A DNA stretch of 64,000 nt from Meishania sp964351985 (GCA_964351985.1 CAYGPR010000004.1:1-64000), one strand, 5' to 3'; shown: positions 44,829-53,519, counted from the stretch's first letter. The notes: generated by a model not told the origin, from the sequence alone. Program-made: numbers and translations.

Positions 44829-45564
44829 AGTCGCGTAGCGCTTTTCCGGTTTGGGCTAAAAAGACTTCTTCAAGGTTTTTAGCTTCTTTTTGCTGGGCGA
44901 TTAGTTCGGCAGGCTTACCTTTACATACGATTTTTCCTAAATCGATAATGGCGACACGGGTACAGAAATGTTCCGCTTCGTTTAGGTGGTGCGAGGTGTA
45001 GAGAATGGTCGTTCCATCGGTATTTAGTTGTTTCAAATAGTCGATAATTACATTTTTCGACTGTACGTCTACCCCCACCGTAGGCTCGTCCAAAAACAGC
45101 ACTTTAGGTTTGTGCAGAATGCTAGCGATCAAATTGATGCGCCGTTTCATGCCTCCCGAAAAATTGGCTATTTTTTTGTGGGCGAACTGTAAGAGTCCCA
45201 GGGTTTCGAGATGTTGTTGGATGTTTTCTTTCAGGGAATTTCCCTTCAAACCATACATGCTCCCAAAATAATGCAGGTTCTCATAAGCGGTCAGCGAAGG
45301 GTAGAGCGCATATTCTTGAGGCACGATACCGATCAACTGTTTAAGTTGGGCATTGTTTTTCTGATAGGTCAACCCGTCAATGGAAAATGAACCTGATGTG
45401 GGTTTTAGCAACGAACTCAACATAGAAATCAGTGTCGTCTTTCCTGCCCCGTTTGGCCCGAGTAATCCGAAAATCTCCTTTTCTTGAATCGTTAGATCCA
45501 AGTTATGAACCGAGTAGTCTTCGGCACCTTTGTATTTTTTGGAGAGTTGGGTTATTTGAATCAT
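44821..45564 (-). CDS. ABC transporter ATP-binding protein
   Basis: A 247-residue ATPase with Walker A Gly-Pro-Asn-Gly-Ala-Gly-Lys-Thr-Thr, the signature Phe-Ser-Gly-Gly-Met, Walker B Val-Leu-Phe-Leu-Asp-Glu-Pro-Thr and the H-loop Thr-Ser-His-His. It powers the permease encoded immediately downstream. It is 38 bases from the BtrH-like gene. Confidence 0.9.
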   Translation of the reverse strand: MIQITQLSKKYKGAEDYSVHNLDLTIQEKEIFGLLGPNGAGKTTLISMLSSLLKPTSGSFSIDGLTYQKNNAQLKQLIGIVPQEYALYPSLTAYENLHYFGSMYGLKGNSLKENIQQHLETLGLLQFAHKKIANFSGGMKRRINLIASILHKPKVLFLDEPTVGVDVQSKNVIIDYLKQLNTDGTTILYTSHHLNEAEHFCTRVAIIDLGKIVCKGKPAELIAQQKEAKNLEEVFLAQTGKALRDYA

Positions 45565-45602
45565 AGGCCCCTTAGCCCCATATGGGGAATTTTACATATG
45601 TG

Positions 45603-46610
45603 TTAAACCGCTTTTTTCAACTTCTTAAAAAAAGCTTCTTCCCGTCTGGCAAGTTCATAGAGTTGGTCAGCGATTTTGTTATAGCCATCGCTTTCGGCGC
45701 TCCGGTTTTTGTAAATCCGGGAAGCATCCAAGGCAAAATCTCGCCAAGTATCCCCGATTTCGGTCATTTCTTTGGAGAGTTCTTTTAGGTTTTCATTGTT
45801 CAAAACGACGGAAGCCTCCTGCAAAAATGCGGCATAGATATATCGGAAGCCACCGCCCCCGGTACCGATTTCCTCTTGCATACGCACAATCTGCCCCAAA
45901 TAGTGATTGGCTTTTTTAGCTCCTAATTGGGTGGGCCATTTACGAATGTTTTTTGCCACCCAGCGCATGGCCTTTACCCCGACGATGGGTACAGGGGCGG
46001 TCATATCCCTACAAGTATGTTTTATCCCCTTGACGATGGCTCTTTTAAGTTCCAATTCTTCGGGAAACGAGGTGGGGTAATACATATGCCCTTTGGGTGC
46101 AAAGGCCCCTTTGGCAAAACGGACTTTCTCCAATTGTTTTTCGGTCAAGGTGGTAACACTTTCCATGACGGGATCGCTAATGAGGTATCCATTTTCGGTC
46201 TTCCCGTACACTACCATATTATGGGCATTGAAATGAAAACGGTATTCATCCGGAAAATAAATCAAATTATACACCCCGACTTGTAACCCAACAGGATTAT
46301 TGTTTTTCAGGTTCTCGTCCAATCGGGCCATTGCCGTTTTCGGATTGCTGAACTTTTCGCGTTTTATTTTGACCCCGACCCTTTTGGCAAAGCGGCTAAA
46401 GACAAGCCCGGGAATCACACGATAGGTAAACACGGGCGCATAGTTCACTTTTATAAAGGGAAGGTAGCTGAATAGTAACCCCGATCCGATACCGAAGACC
46501 ATGGGTTCGCTGACTTCGAACCCATTATGGCGCATTAGATTGGAAACTACTCCGTTCTCGCAATGGGCCGCTTGTTTATGGGCAAAATCTATCTGCAGGC
46601 TATCCTTCAT
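45603..46610 (-). CDS. BtrH-like acyltransferase (N-terminal BtrH domain)
   Basis: A 335-residue protein with a BtrH-type papain-like domain over about residues 10-190. A plausible catalytic triad is Cys17 (His-Cys-Glu-Asn-Gly), His130 (Phe-Asn-Ala-His-Asn) and Asp146 (Ser-Asp-Pro-Val). BtrH transfers an acyl group from ACP to an amine during butirosin synthesis; here transfer of the polyene or resorcinol acyl group from ACP is a reasonable inference. The C-terminal 140 residues are helical and unassigned. It overlaps the small gene upstream by 11 bases. Confidence 0.82.
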   Translation of the reverse strand: MKDSLQIDFAHKQAAHCENGVVSNLMRHNGFEVSEPMVFGIGSGLLFSYLPFIKVNYAPVFTYRVIPGLVFSRFAKRVGVKIKREKFSNPKTAMARLDENLKNNNPVGLQVGVYNLIYFPDEYRFHFNAHNMVVYGKTENGYLISDPVMESVTTLTEKQLEKVRFAKGAFAPKGHMYYPTSFPEELELKRAIVKGIKHTCRDMTAPVPIVGVKAMRWVAKNIRKWPTQLGAKKANHYLGQIVRMQEEIGTGGGGFRYIYAAFLQEASVVLNNENLKELSKEMTEIGDTWRDFALDASRIYKNRSAESDGYNKIADQLYELARREEAFFKKLKKAV

Positions 46611-47004
46611 CGATGTTTTTTAATTGGTCGACCGAAACATCAAAAACATCCGCATATTTTTGAAGTGTTTTTTCTTTCAATTTTTCAAATAACGAAGGCT
46701 TAAAATGCCGCTTTACACGCCATTGCCAGAAGCCAACATAACTCGCTAAAATGGGTACATCCATTTTGGCCTTTTCCATATAATATTCAATGGGACTGGT
46801 TTCATTTTTTAGTACCCTTTGCCTTGCATTCTCGATGCGCTCCTCAATTTCTTTGATGGCATTGTCAAGGGCTATGGTCTTAGGTTCCCAACCTGTGCTG
46901 AGTTCGGTCACGTATTCGCCATTTTCGTCTACGGCATAGACCATATCCTTGATATTGGCCTTTTCAAGTTTGCTTTCGTCTTGCGGTACTTCTTTTTTTT
47001 TCAT
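46600..47004 (-). CDS. small flexirubin-cluster protein, unknown function
   Basis: A 134-residue soluble, charged and mainly helical protein with no recognised domain. It has a Trp-Gln-Trp-Arg-Val-Lys-Arg-His segment near residue 95 and an acidic end. The start at 47004 overlaps the hotdog stop by four bases (ATGA) and the end overlaps the BtrH-like start, so it lies between a dehydratase and an acyl-transfer enzyme. It may bind or couple to the BtrH-like protein or ACP; this is inference from position. Confidence 0.68.
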   Translation of the reverse strand: MKKKEVPQDESKLEKANIKDMVYAVDENGEYVTELSTGWEPKTIALDNAIKEIEERIENARQRVLKNETSPIEYYMEKAKMDVPILASYVGFWQWRVKRHFKPSLFEKLKEKTLQKYADVFDVSVDQLKNIDEG

Positions 47005-47462
47005 TCTACCTCGTGAATCAAAAAATTGAAAGTACAATCTACGATTAAATCGTCATTTCTAAAAGTGGCAGCTTCCACGGTACAGACGCTCATCTTGCCA
47101 GTATCGTAACGTGATATCAGTTGGGCCTTGGTCACTAGGAGCTCGTTGACCTTTGGCAGTTCGTAGATTTCGGCTTTTTTAATGGCACTGATATAGCCCA
47201 CGATGGAATTACCCACTCCTTCAAGGTCTTCGTCATCAAAATAGCTTTGGCCCACGATGGCAGTACTTGCCTGGGCTGCGTTTTCAATGAGTCCGGTTTC
47301 TGAGAGTCTCCGACTTGAATTCAAAAAAATACAATCATCGGTAATCTCGAAATGGGTCGTTACCGTGTCTTCGTCAAGATAAGGTGTTACGGTTGCCATC
47401 AACATCGGCTCGCGATGCGGCAGGAAATTTTTAATGTTGATATTGTAACGAGCTTTTTTCAT
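47001..47462 (-). CDS. ApeP-like hotdog 3-hydroxyacyl-ACP dehydratase
   Basis: A 153-residue hotdog protein. Conserved family features are Leu-Pro-His-Arg-Glu-Pro-Met-Leu-Met (His15) and Leu-Ile-Glu-Asn-Ala-Ala-Gln-Ala. The second His position used in FabZ-type enzymes is not occupied (Asn-Ser-Ser-Arg-Arg instead), so catalysis would use the early His. It should dehydrate the 3-hydroxyacyl intermediate to form double bonds of the polyene. It is a paralogue of the adjacent hotdog gene. Confidence 0.82.
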   Translation of the reverse strand: MKKARYNINIKNFLPHREPMLMATVTPYLDEDTVTTHFEITDDCIFLNSSRRLSETGLIENAAQASTAIVGQSYFDDEDLEGVGNSIVGYISAIKKAEIYELPKVNELLVTKAQLISRYDTGKMSVCTVEAATFRNDDLIVDCTFNFLIHEVE

Positions 47463-47506
47463 TTTTTTGACTTTGCGCTCAGCGTCTGGCGCACGGCGTA
47501 TAACGA

Positions 47507-47944
47507 TTACCCCGCCAATGCCGTTTTCATTTCACTTGATGCGAGCAAAATCCCATCACATTCCACTTTGGCCTGCACCAAGGTTACGCCCATGATGTCA
47601 TGTAAAATTTCTACCGTGGTCGTCAATTTTTGGGACACTTTAGGCAACTTGAATATTTCTGCTTTTTTAATGGCCCCGATATATCCCGTTGGTGCTGGTT
47701 GTTTTTTTAGAAAGTATTTATAGCCAGTATGCAACGCAATCGTTTGTGCCATGTTTTCGATAAGGCCTGGTGCCGAAAAATGATTTTTTGATATTAAAAT
47801 ATTGTCTTTTGGGATAGTGAAATTCGATACAATACTTTGTTCGGTATATTCGGTCAGGGTATCGACCATGACAAACGGATTTTTCTGGGGAATCAAGGTC
47901 TGGAGGAAATCCCCATCAGCAATTATGTTTCCCGAATCGGCCAT
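47507..47944 (-). CDS. hotdog 3-hydroxyacyl-ACP dehydratase, paralogue with FabZ-like site
   Basis: A 145-residue hotdog protein related to its neighbour. The early His is Gln here (Ile-Pro-Gln-Lys-Asn-Pro-Phe), but a His appears in Asn-His-Phe-Ser-Ala-Pro-Gly-Leu-Ile-Glu-Asn-Met-Ala-Gln, giving the FabZ-style His/Glu pair. The ATG at 47944 shares one base with the DarB stop (TGATG). Together with the preceding hotdog it may form a heterodimer or serve a different chain length. Confidence 0.82.
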   Translation of the reverse strand: MADSGNIIADGDFLQTLIPQKNPFVMVDTLTEYTEQSIVSNFTIPKDNILISKNHFSAPGLIENMAQTIALHTGYKYFLKKQPAPTGYIGAIKKAEIFKLPKVSQKLTTTVEILHDIMGVTLVQAKVECDGILLASSEMKTALAG

Positions 47945-49077
47945 CAGCAAACGGTCAAATAGGCATACATATAAGAGAAACGGGCACTTTCGGGAACATG
48001 AAAGAGAATTTTATCACCCTTTATGAGTTTTCCGGAGGCGACTAATTCTTCCACCATCACATAGATGGAAGCCGCTCCGATATTACCTACATTCTCAAGG
48101 TTCAAGAACCACTTTTCCCAAGGCATTTCCACACCTTGTTTTTTCATTTCGTCGTACAGTCCCTGTTTGAAATAGTACGATGAAATATGCGGTAGATAAT
48201 AATCCACATCTTCGGGGCCGATCTTATGTTTTTGATAGACCTGTTTTAAACTGTCAACTCCTTTTTGAAGGATATTGTCACCCAAAAGACGGGTGTCTTG
48301 CTTCATGGCGAAAAGTGCTTTTTTGCCCCATTGTTCCGCAGGAAATTCACTCCAAGGTCTTAAATGTCCGTCTGTTTCTTTATCGGCACCTGCATACATA
48401 CAGGTCTCCATTTCATGGGCATATGAATAGCCGTCGATCCATTCGATCTTCAAAGGAGCCTCCCCCCTTGGTTCGCTTTCCAATAAAAACGCACCGGCAC
48501 CGTCGGAAAGCATCCAACGTAAAAATTCTTTGTTAAAGGCCAAAATGGGACTTTCCTCCAATTCCTTTAAATGTTCCACTTCGTTAGAAAAAATATCCGA
48601 TTTCATCCATGTGGATGTGCGTTCGGAACCCGCCACGGCCGCATTTTTCGATTGCCCCGCCTTTACGGAAAGATACCCGTATTTTAATGCGTTCATGCCT
48701 GAACAACAAGCTCCCGAGGCCGAATTGATTTCCATGTTCCGATTCTTCAGAAAGCCATGTACCATAGAAGTATGGGAGGGCAGAATCTGATCGGGACTAG
48801 AAGTACCACAGGACAGGAGTTCAATATCTTTTGTAGTAAACGAATCGTCGCAAAGAGCCTCTACGGCCGCAGCGGTTAGTTGGGCATTGTTGTGCGTGAC
48901 CCGACCCTTTTCATCGATGGCATAGTACCGATTCTTTATTTTGTTATTGCGCAGAACGATACGCCGCGCTTTGGAAGCCTTCCCGTCGATAATGCCCAAC
49001 TTTTCTTCCATTTGGTCATTATCTACAGGCTTATTGGGCAAAAATTTGGCAATCCGTGTAATGTAAACGTCATTCAT
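47944..49077 (-). CDS. darB: DarB, ketosynthase III-type dialkylresorcinol-forming enzyme
   Basis: A 377-residue KAS III-like condensing enzyme with catalytic Cys125 (Gly-Ala-Cys-Cys-Ser-Gly), His in Tyr-Leu-Pro-His-Ile-Ser and Asn in Glu-Asn-Val-Gly-Asn-Ile-Gly. DarB enzymes fuse two beta-keto acyl chains into a cyclohexanedione, the precursor of the dialkylresorcinol half of flexirubin. The ATG at 49077 overlaps the DarA stop by one base (TGATG). Confidence 0.88.
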   Translation of the reverse strand: MNDVYITRIAKFLPNKPVDNDQMEEKLGIIDGKASKARRIVLRNNKIKNRYYAIDEKGRVTHNNAQLTAAAVEALCDDSFTTKDIELLSCGTSSPDQILPSHTSMVHGFLKNRNMEINSASGACCSGMNALKYGYLSVKAGQSKNAAVAGSERTSTWMKSDIFSNEVEHLKELEESPILAFNKEFLRWMLSDGAGAFLLESEPRGEAPLKIEWIDGYSYAHEMETCMYAGADKETDGHLRPWSEFPAEQWGKKALFAMKQDTRLLGDNILQKGVDSLKQVYQKHKIGPEDVDYYLPHISSYYFKQGLYDEMKKQGVEMPWEKWFLNLENVGNIGAASIYVMVEELVASGKLIKGDKILFHVPESARFSYMYAYLTVC

Positions 49078-50003
49078 CAATTCTCCTTTAACGACACCGA
49101 AGAATAGTACTTTTTCTCCCTATTCCGCTTCGGGGTCATGGGCAAATAAGTCAGCAAAAATACGACAAAAACTATTGGTGCTATGACCCAGATGGCAAAT
49201 TGCAAATAATATTTGAAGAAACCAATCCATTTTACACGCTCCGGATTTTGCGGTCCGCCCTTTTTGATAATATGGTTGGCCCATTTCGAGAAGATGACGT
49301 TGCCCCTTTCGTCGGTACGCACCAAAAAGGGATTTACGCGCACGGCATCCAATTTTAACAGGTTTTTCTGAAGTTTCGAAAAGTCGTTGGAAAGGAGGGA
49401 TTCTTTAATAGGAATGCCAAATTTGGAAGTCTCTTTGATGTCTTTATCGGAAACCCCGGGCTTAGGTAAAATGCCCAAATACCTTTCTTTTTTACCGGTC
49501 ATCATCCAATAGTGAATCGTTAAGACGCTAATATGGTTGATGTTGCGATCGACCAAGGCTATATGGCCCACAAGTTTCGCATCAAGGTCCACTAGAAGCC
49601 GTTTCATTTTTTCTTGTGCCTGGATCCACATATTTCGGCAGGCTACTACGGTGACGACCGGAGTATTTTTCAATAGTTTTTTGCCGTATTCTGATTTTAA
49701 AAAGGAATTAATGGGAATGGACGGCGTCAAAAACCATACTTGATATCCCAAAATTACCAAGTCATATTTTTTATTCAGAATATCTTCTTTCGGAGGATGA
49801 AACCCCTGTGGAATCTGAAGGAAGCTTTCGGGAAACGAATCGTAAAAATTTTCGGGTTTCCAAGGAAATTCATAGTCAGGGTCAGGAACGATTTCATATC
49901 GTGAAATATTGATATTATTACCAAGCAGGGTACTGGCGAGGTTATCGAGAATGGTCGTTAGCTGCCCCGTTTGGGAATAATGTATAATCAGGATTTCCTT
50001 CAT
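49077..50003 (-). CDS. darA: DarA, aromatising partner of DarB
   Basis: A 308-residue protein with a flavodoxin-like N-terminal domain (Ile-His-Tyr-Ser-Gln-Thr-Gly-Gln-Leu phosphate loop) and one C-terminal transmembrane helix near residues 270-290. In characterised systems DarA oxidises and aromatises the cyclohexanedione made by DarB to the resorcinol. It is directly coupled to darB. Confidence 0.88.
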   Translation of the reverse strand: MKEILIIHYSQTGQLTTILDNLASTLLGNNINISRYEIVPDPDYEFPWKPENFYDSFPESFLQIPQGFHPPKEDILNKKYDLVILGYQVWFLTPSIPINSFLKSEYGKKLLKNTPVVTVVACRNMWIQAQEKMKRLLVDLDAKLVGHIALVDRNINHISVLTIHYWMMTGKKERYLGILPKPGVSDKDIKETSKFGIPIKESLLSNDFSKLQKNLLKLDAVRVNPFLVRTDERGNVIFSKWANHIIKKGGPQNPERVKWIGFFKYYLQFAIWVIAPIVFVVFLLTYLPMTPKRNREKKYYSSVSLKEN

Positions 50004-50024
50004 TTTAATTTATTCACTTTTTCT

Positions 50025-50130
50025 ATGTGTACCTCAATGGCTCTCTATGTACCTCAGTGAAATAGGTATATTACGGAGCTACACTGAGAAAAGAGACCTG
50101 CCTGCCGCAGGAAGGGTTTCACAGATGTTG
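50025..50130. repeat. degenerate dispersed repeat between DarA and acyltransferase genes
   Basis: Contains two related pieces, GTACCTCAATGGCTCTCTAT and GTACCTCAGTGAAATAGG, then GAGACCTGCCTGCCGCAGG. It fills most of the 136-base gap upstream of darA. Related short motifs (CCTGCC...CGG) occur in the repeat at 52.7 kb. Confidence 0.5.
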
Positions 50131-50139
50131 TCTTGACCA

Positions 50140-51057
50140 TTAATTTTCCTTCGTATTTCGTGCCTCGTATTTCGTACTTCCATGGTCTTTCCAAAAATCA
50201 AAATAATTGAACCATTGCAACGGATATTTTTTTAGGATCCATTCCATGCTTTCGGTGTATTCTTTTAAAAGTCCTTGCGCATCCCGAGCTTTGAATTCGG
50301 CGGTACGGGCATATAGGTCATAGTGCCTTTTGGGGCCTTTCATGAAATATACGAACAATACGGGCATGTTCAAGCGGGAGGCCAAGAGGTAGGGGCCAAT
50401 CGGGAAATGCGCTTCCTTGCCCAAAAATGACTCGGTCAGCGTTTTGGTGCCGGGCAGGTAGCGGTCTCCAGTAAAAACGACCAATCCGCCATCATCGATA
50501 GCCTTGTGTATCTCGAAAATATGTGACATATCTTCTTTGACCACAATGAATTTTAGGTGCGATTTAACGGAAATTCGATCCATATATTCCTTTATGTTCT
50601 CATGTTCGGCATGGGTCGTGACCATGCTAATCTTGGATATGGAATAGCGGTCTTCCAAAAAGTAATGCGAAATCTCAAAATTGCCCACATGCCCACTGAT
50701 CAAAATGCCACCTTGGTTCTTTTTGAGGAGGTTGTCGATATGCTCGATACCGTCATGGGTATAGGTGAACTTTTCACGGAGTCCGGTGGAAATAGCCACT
50801 TTATCGGTCAATGTTTTTCCGAAAGTATAGTAGCTTTTATAGACGCATAACAGGCTTTTCCATGTCGAAAATCCTAGCCTTTTTCGAAAATAGGTATAAA
50901 TGTCCCGATTGCTTTTCGGGGAAAATAACACGTAGTAGCAAATCACAAAACGGAGTAGGAAATAGGCCGCCCCGATGCCGAAATTCTTAAGAAAGAAAAT
51001 GTAGATTTTATATCCTAAAAGGGTTCCCCTGGATTTTCCTTCCCATTCCGTGGCCAT
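50140..51057 (-). CDS. LpxL/HtrB-like acyltransferase of the flexirubin cluster
   Basis: A 305-residue acyltransferase of the lipid A (LpxL-like) type, with one membrane helix near residue 30 and the catalytic His-x4-Glu in Gly-His-Val-Gly-Asn-Phe-Glu (about residues 120-126). It would transfer the polyene acyl group from ACP to the resorcinol hydroxyl or to a lipid. The last residues, Ser-Thr-Lys-Tyr-Glu-Ala-Arg-Asn-Thr-Lys-Glu-Asn, look as if they are translated from a repeat element (TCGTATTTCGTACTTC type) overlapping the stop. Confidence 0.84.
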   Translation of the reverse strand: MATEWEGKSRGTLLGYKIYIFFLKNFGIGAAYFLLRFVICYYVLFSPKSNRDIYTYFRKRLGFSTWKSLLCVYKSYYTFGKTLTDKVAISTGLREKFTYTHDGIEHIDNLLKKNQGGILISGHVGNFEISHYFLEDRYSISKISMVTTHAEHENIKEYMDRISVKSHLKFIVVKEDMSHIFEIHKAIDDGGLVVFTGDRYLPGTKTLTESFLGKEAHFPIGPYLLASRLNMPVLFVYFMKGPKRHYDLYARTAEFKARDAQGLLKEYTESMEWILKKYPLQWFNYFDFWKDHGSTKYEARNTKEN

Positions 51058-51078
51058 TTTTTTGGATTTTGTGAGCGA

Positions 51079-51339
51079 TTAGCCCAGCTTTCTTTCGATG
51101 AGGTCGTAAAAGTTCTGAAGGGTATGTACGTTTACGAAATCTTCGCCTACCAATTTTATACCGAAGTTGCTCTCGACAGCGACCACAAGGTCAACAAAAT
51201 CCAAGCTGTCCAAATCCAGGGCATCCTTTAAATGGGCCTCTGGCACTAGTGCTTCTTCCTCCACCTCAAACTCGTCGATGAGGAAGGCATCGATTTTCTC
51301 AATAATAACCTCCTTTGTCATTACCATTTTCGCTAGCAT
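51079..51339 (-). CDS. acyl carrier protein 2
   Basis: An 86-residue acidic ACP with the attachment Ser in Leu-Asp-Leu-Asp-Ser-Leu-Asp-Phe-Val-Asp. It probably feeds the DarB or the neighbouring ketosynthase. The first Met (51339) overlaps the ketosynthase stop by seven bases; Met at 51327 or 51321 are other possible starts. Confidence 0.88.
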   Translation of the reverse strand: MLAKMVMTKEVIIEKIDAFLIDEFEVEEEALVPEAHLKDALDLDSLDFVDLVVAVESNFGIKLVGEDFVNVHTLQNFYDLIERKLG

Positions 51340-52550
51340 TTTTTTACGATCAAAGCGGAATTGGTTCCCCCAAACCCGAATGAATTCGACAAAAATACGT
51401 CAATTTTTTTATTTAGGGTTTTCGCCACGAGGTTTAATTTTTGGGAATCTTCATCCGGATTTTCCAAGTTGATATTGGGGGCGATAAAGGAATGTTGCAT
51501 CATCAAGAGGGAATAGACGACTTCGCTGGCACCCGCCATCCAACACTCGTGACCGGTCATCGATTTGGTCGAACTAACGTAAGGATTGCTTTCCCCGAAA
51601 ACCTCGTATATCGCTTTGGCCTCATTGGCATCGCCCACTGGAGTCGAGGTTGCATGGGCGTTCACGTATTCAATGGTCGAGGCCGGTAATTTGGCATCTT
51701 CCAATGCCCTTCTCATAGCCCGTGATGGCCCTTCGACGTTCGGGGTGGAAATATGATCTCCATTGGATGAAAACCCATAACCCACGATTTCGCCTAAAAT
51801 AGGCGCGCCACGTTTCACTGCCGATTCATAGCTTTCGACGATAAGGCTTGCGCCTCCACCGCTCGGTACGAGTCCGTTTCTATCTTTATCAAAAGGTCTA
51901 GAAGCTTTTTCAGGATATTCCACATTCATAGCGAAAACCCCGAGCCCGTCAAAGCTGCCCATGGCCAGATGATTGATTTCCTGTGCACCACCGGCGATGA
52001 TGCAATCTTGCAATCCGCTTTTGATCAGATGGTAGGCGAGGCCAATGGAATGCGAACCGCTAGCACAGGCCGCACTTACCGTCAAATTGATACCTCGGAG
52101 CTTGAAAATCGTTGAAAGGTTCATCGTAACCGTAGAGTTCATCGCCTTAAAAATCGCACCGGAGCCTACCAAGGTAGTGTCGCCCTTTTCACGCATAATG
52201 TCTACCGATTCTACTGTCGACTTCGCCGTACTGTCATTTCCGAAAAGGATGCCTACTTCATTGGCATCCAAAAAATCTTGGTCTATTTTGGCATTTTCAA
52301 GAGCTTCGATAGTCGCCATATAGGCGTACTGCGCTTCTTCGCCCATACTGATACGTTGCCTTCTTGACAAAAGGGATTTAAGGTCAGGTTCATCGACCCA
52401 GCCGGTAATGGGCGATCGAAAACCGAAATCGGCCCGTGCTTGGTCGAATACAATGCCTGACTTGCCCTCATATAGCGAATTCTTGACTTCCGCAAGATTT
52501 TTTCCGATACACGAATAGATGCCCATGCCCGTAATTACTACTCTCCTCAT
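51333..52550 (-). CDS. beta-ketoacyl-ACP synthase (FabB/FabF-like)
   Basis: A 405-residue ketosynthase with Cys162 in Ser-Ala-Ala-Cys-Ala-Ser-Gly, His in Val-Asn-Ala-His-Ala-Thr-Ser-Thr and His in Met-Thr-Gly-His-Glu. It is closest in form to FabB/FabF and probably builds the saturated or alkyl chains for the resorcinol or the second polyene arm. It precedes ACP 2 and follows the FabG gene after a gap containing a repeat. Confidence 0.86.
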   Translation of the reverse strand: MRRVVITGMGIYSCIGKNLAEVKNSLYEGKSGIVFDQARADFGFRSPITGWVDEPDLKSLLSRRQRISMGEEAQYAYMATIEALENAKIDQDFLDANEVGILFGNDSTAKSTVESVDIMREKGDTTLVGSGAIFKAMNSTVTMNLSTIFKLRGINLTVSAACASGSHSIGLAYHLIKSGLQDCIIAGGAQEINHLAMGSFDGLGVFAMNVEYPEKASRPFDKDRNGLVPSGGGASLIVESYESAVKRGAPILGEIVGYGFSSNGDHISTPNVEGPSRAMRRALEDAKLPASTIEYVNAHATSTPVGDANEAKAIYEVFGESNPYVSSTKSMTGHECWMAGASEVVYSLLMMQHSFIAPNINLENPDEDSQKLNLVAKTLNKKIDVFLSNSFGFGGTNSALIVKKC

Positions 52551-52639
52551 ACGCTCATTGTAGGTATTTGCTACGTATACCTAATATAATAAAGTTCTCG
52601 GTTCTAACGGGTTTTTGAAATGGAAATTGTAGATTGATG

Positions 52640-52737
52640 GAACGCAGATGACGCGGATTATTATGATTTTTTAAGATAATCAGCGAAAATCAGCCAGACC
52701 CGCCTGCCGGACGGGCAAGTCTGCGTCATCTGCGTTC
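52640..52737. repeat. inverted repeat between FabG and ketosynthase genes
   Basis: Perfect outer arms GAACGCAGATGACGC and GCGTCATCTGCGTTC, with an inner CAGCGAAAATCAGCC block and a CCCGCCTGCCGG-ACGGG hairpin near the right end. Part of it recurs at 25.8 kb. It ends six bases before the FabG stop. Confidence 0.7.
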
Positions 52738-52743
52738 AATTGT

Positions 52744-53496
52744 CTACGAATAAATACCTCCATTAATATTGATGACTTCCCCCGTAATATAGCCCGACTT
52801 GTTCGAGGCCAAAAATGAAACGATATGCGCCACTTCTTCGGCCGTGCCGAATCGGTTGGCGGGAATCATTTTTTTAAGTTCCTGCTCATCGAGTTCCTCG
52901 GTCATATCGGTTTTGATAAAGCCTGGGGCCACGGCATTTACGGTTACATTTCTTTTGGCGACTTCTTGAGCCAGGGCCTTGGTCGCTCCGATAACGGCAC
53001 CTTTTGCAGCGGAATAGTTGGTCTGTCCGGGCGTACCTTTCAACCCCGATACGGATACCATATTGATGATGCGCCCGTATTTGTTGACCAATAATTTTTG
53101 GATTAGTGCATTGGTCACATTGTAGAATCCGTTCAAGCTGGTATCTATTACAGATGACCAGTCTTCTTGGGGCATCCACATAAAGAGTCCGTCTTTTGTG
53201 ATGCCGGCGTTGTTGACGATTACCTCGATGATGGCATCTTTATGGCTTTCGTGCCAAGCCTCAAAAACCGACTTGACCCCTTCTGCATCGGTTACGTTGA
53301 ATTGTAAAATTTCGCCCTTACCGCCCTCGGCTTCCACCAATTTCAGGGTTTCTTCAGCGGCCTCTCGATTGCCGTTATAATTGATCAGGATCGGGTAATC
53401 GTGGTCTTTGGCCAATTGTACACAAACGGCCCTGCCGATACCACGGGAGCCTCCTGTTACCAAGGCGTATTTTTTCTTTTCTTTTTTATCTTCCAT
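52744..53496 (-). CDS. fabG: 3-oxoacyl-ACP reductase
   Basis: A 250-residue classical SDR with Thr-Gly-Gly-Ser-Arg-Gly-Ile-Gly, Asn-Asn-Ala-Gly and the catalytic Ser/Tyr/Lys in Val-Ser-Val-Ser-Gly and Asn-Tyr-Ser-Ala-Ala-Lys. It reduces the beta-keto group during polyene or fatty-chain extension. The ATG at 53496 is preferred over a TTG six codons earlier. Confidence 0.88.
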   Translation of the reverse strand: MEDKKEKKKYALVTGGSRGIGRAVCVQLAKDHDYPILINYNGNREAAEETLKLVEAEGGKGEILQFNVTDAEGVKSVFEAWHESHKDAIIEVIVNNAGITKDGLFMWMPQEDWSSVIDTSLNGFYNVTNALIQKLLVNKYGRIINMVSVSGLKGTPGQTNYSAAKGAVIGATKALAQEVAKRNVTVNAVAPGFIKTDMTEELDEQELKKMIPANRFGTAEEVAHIVSFLASNKSGYITGEVININGGIYS

Positions 53497-53519
53497 TTTT
53501 CCACTTGAGGGCAATTATC

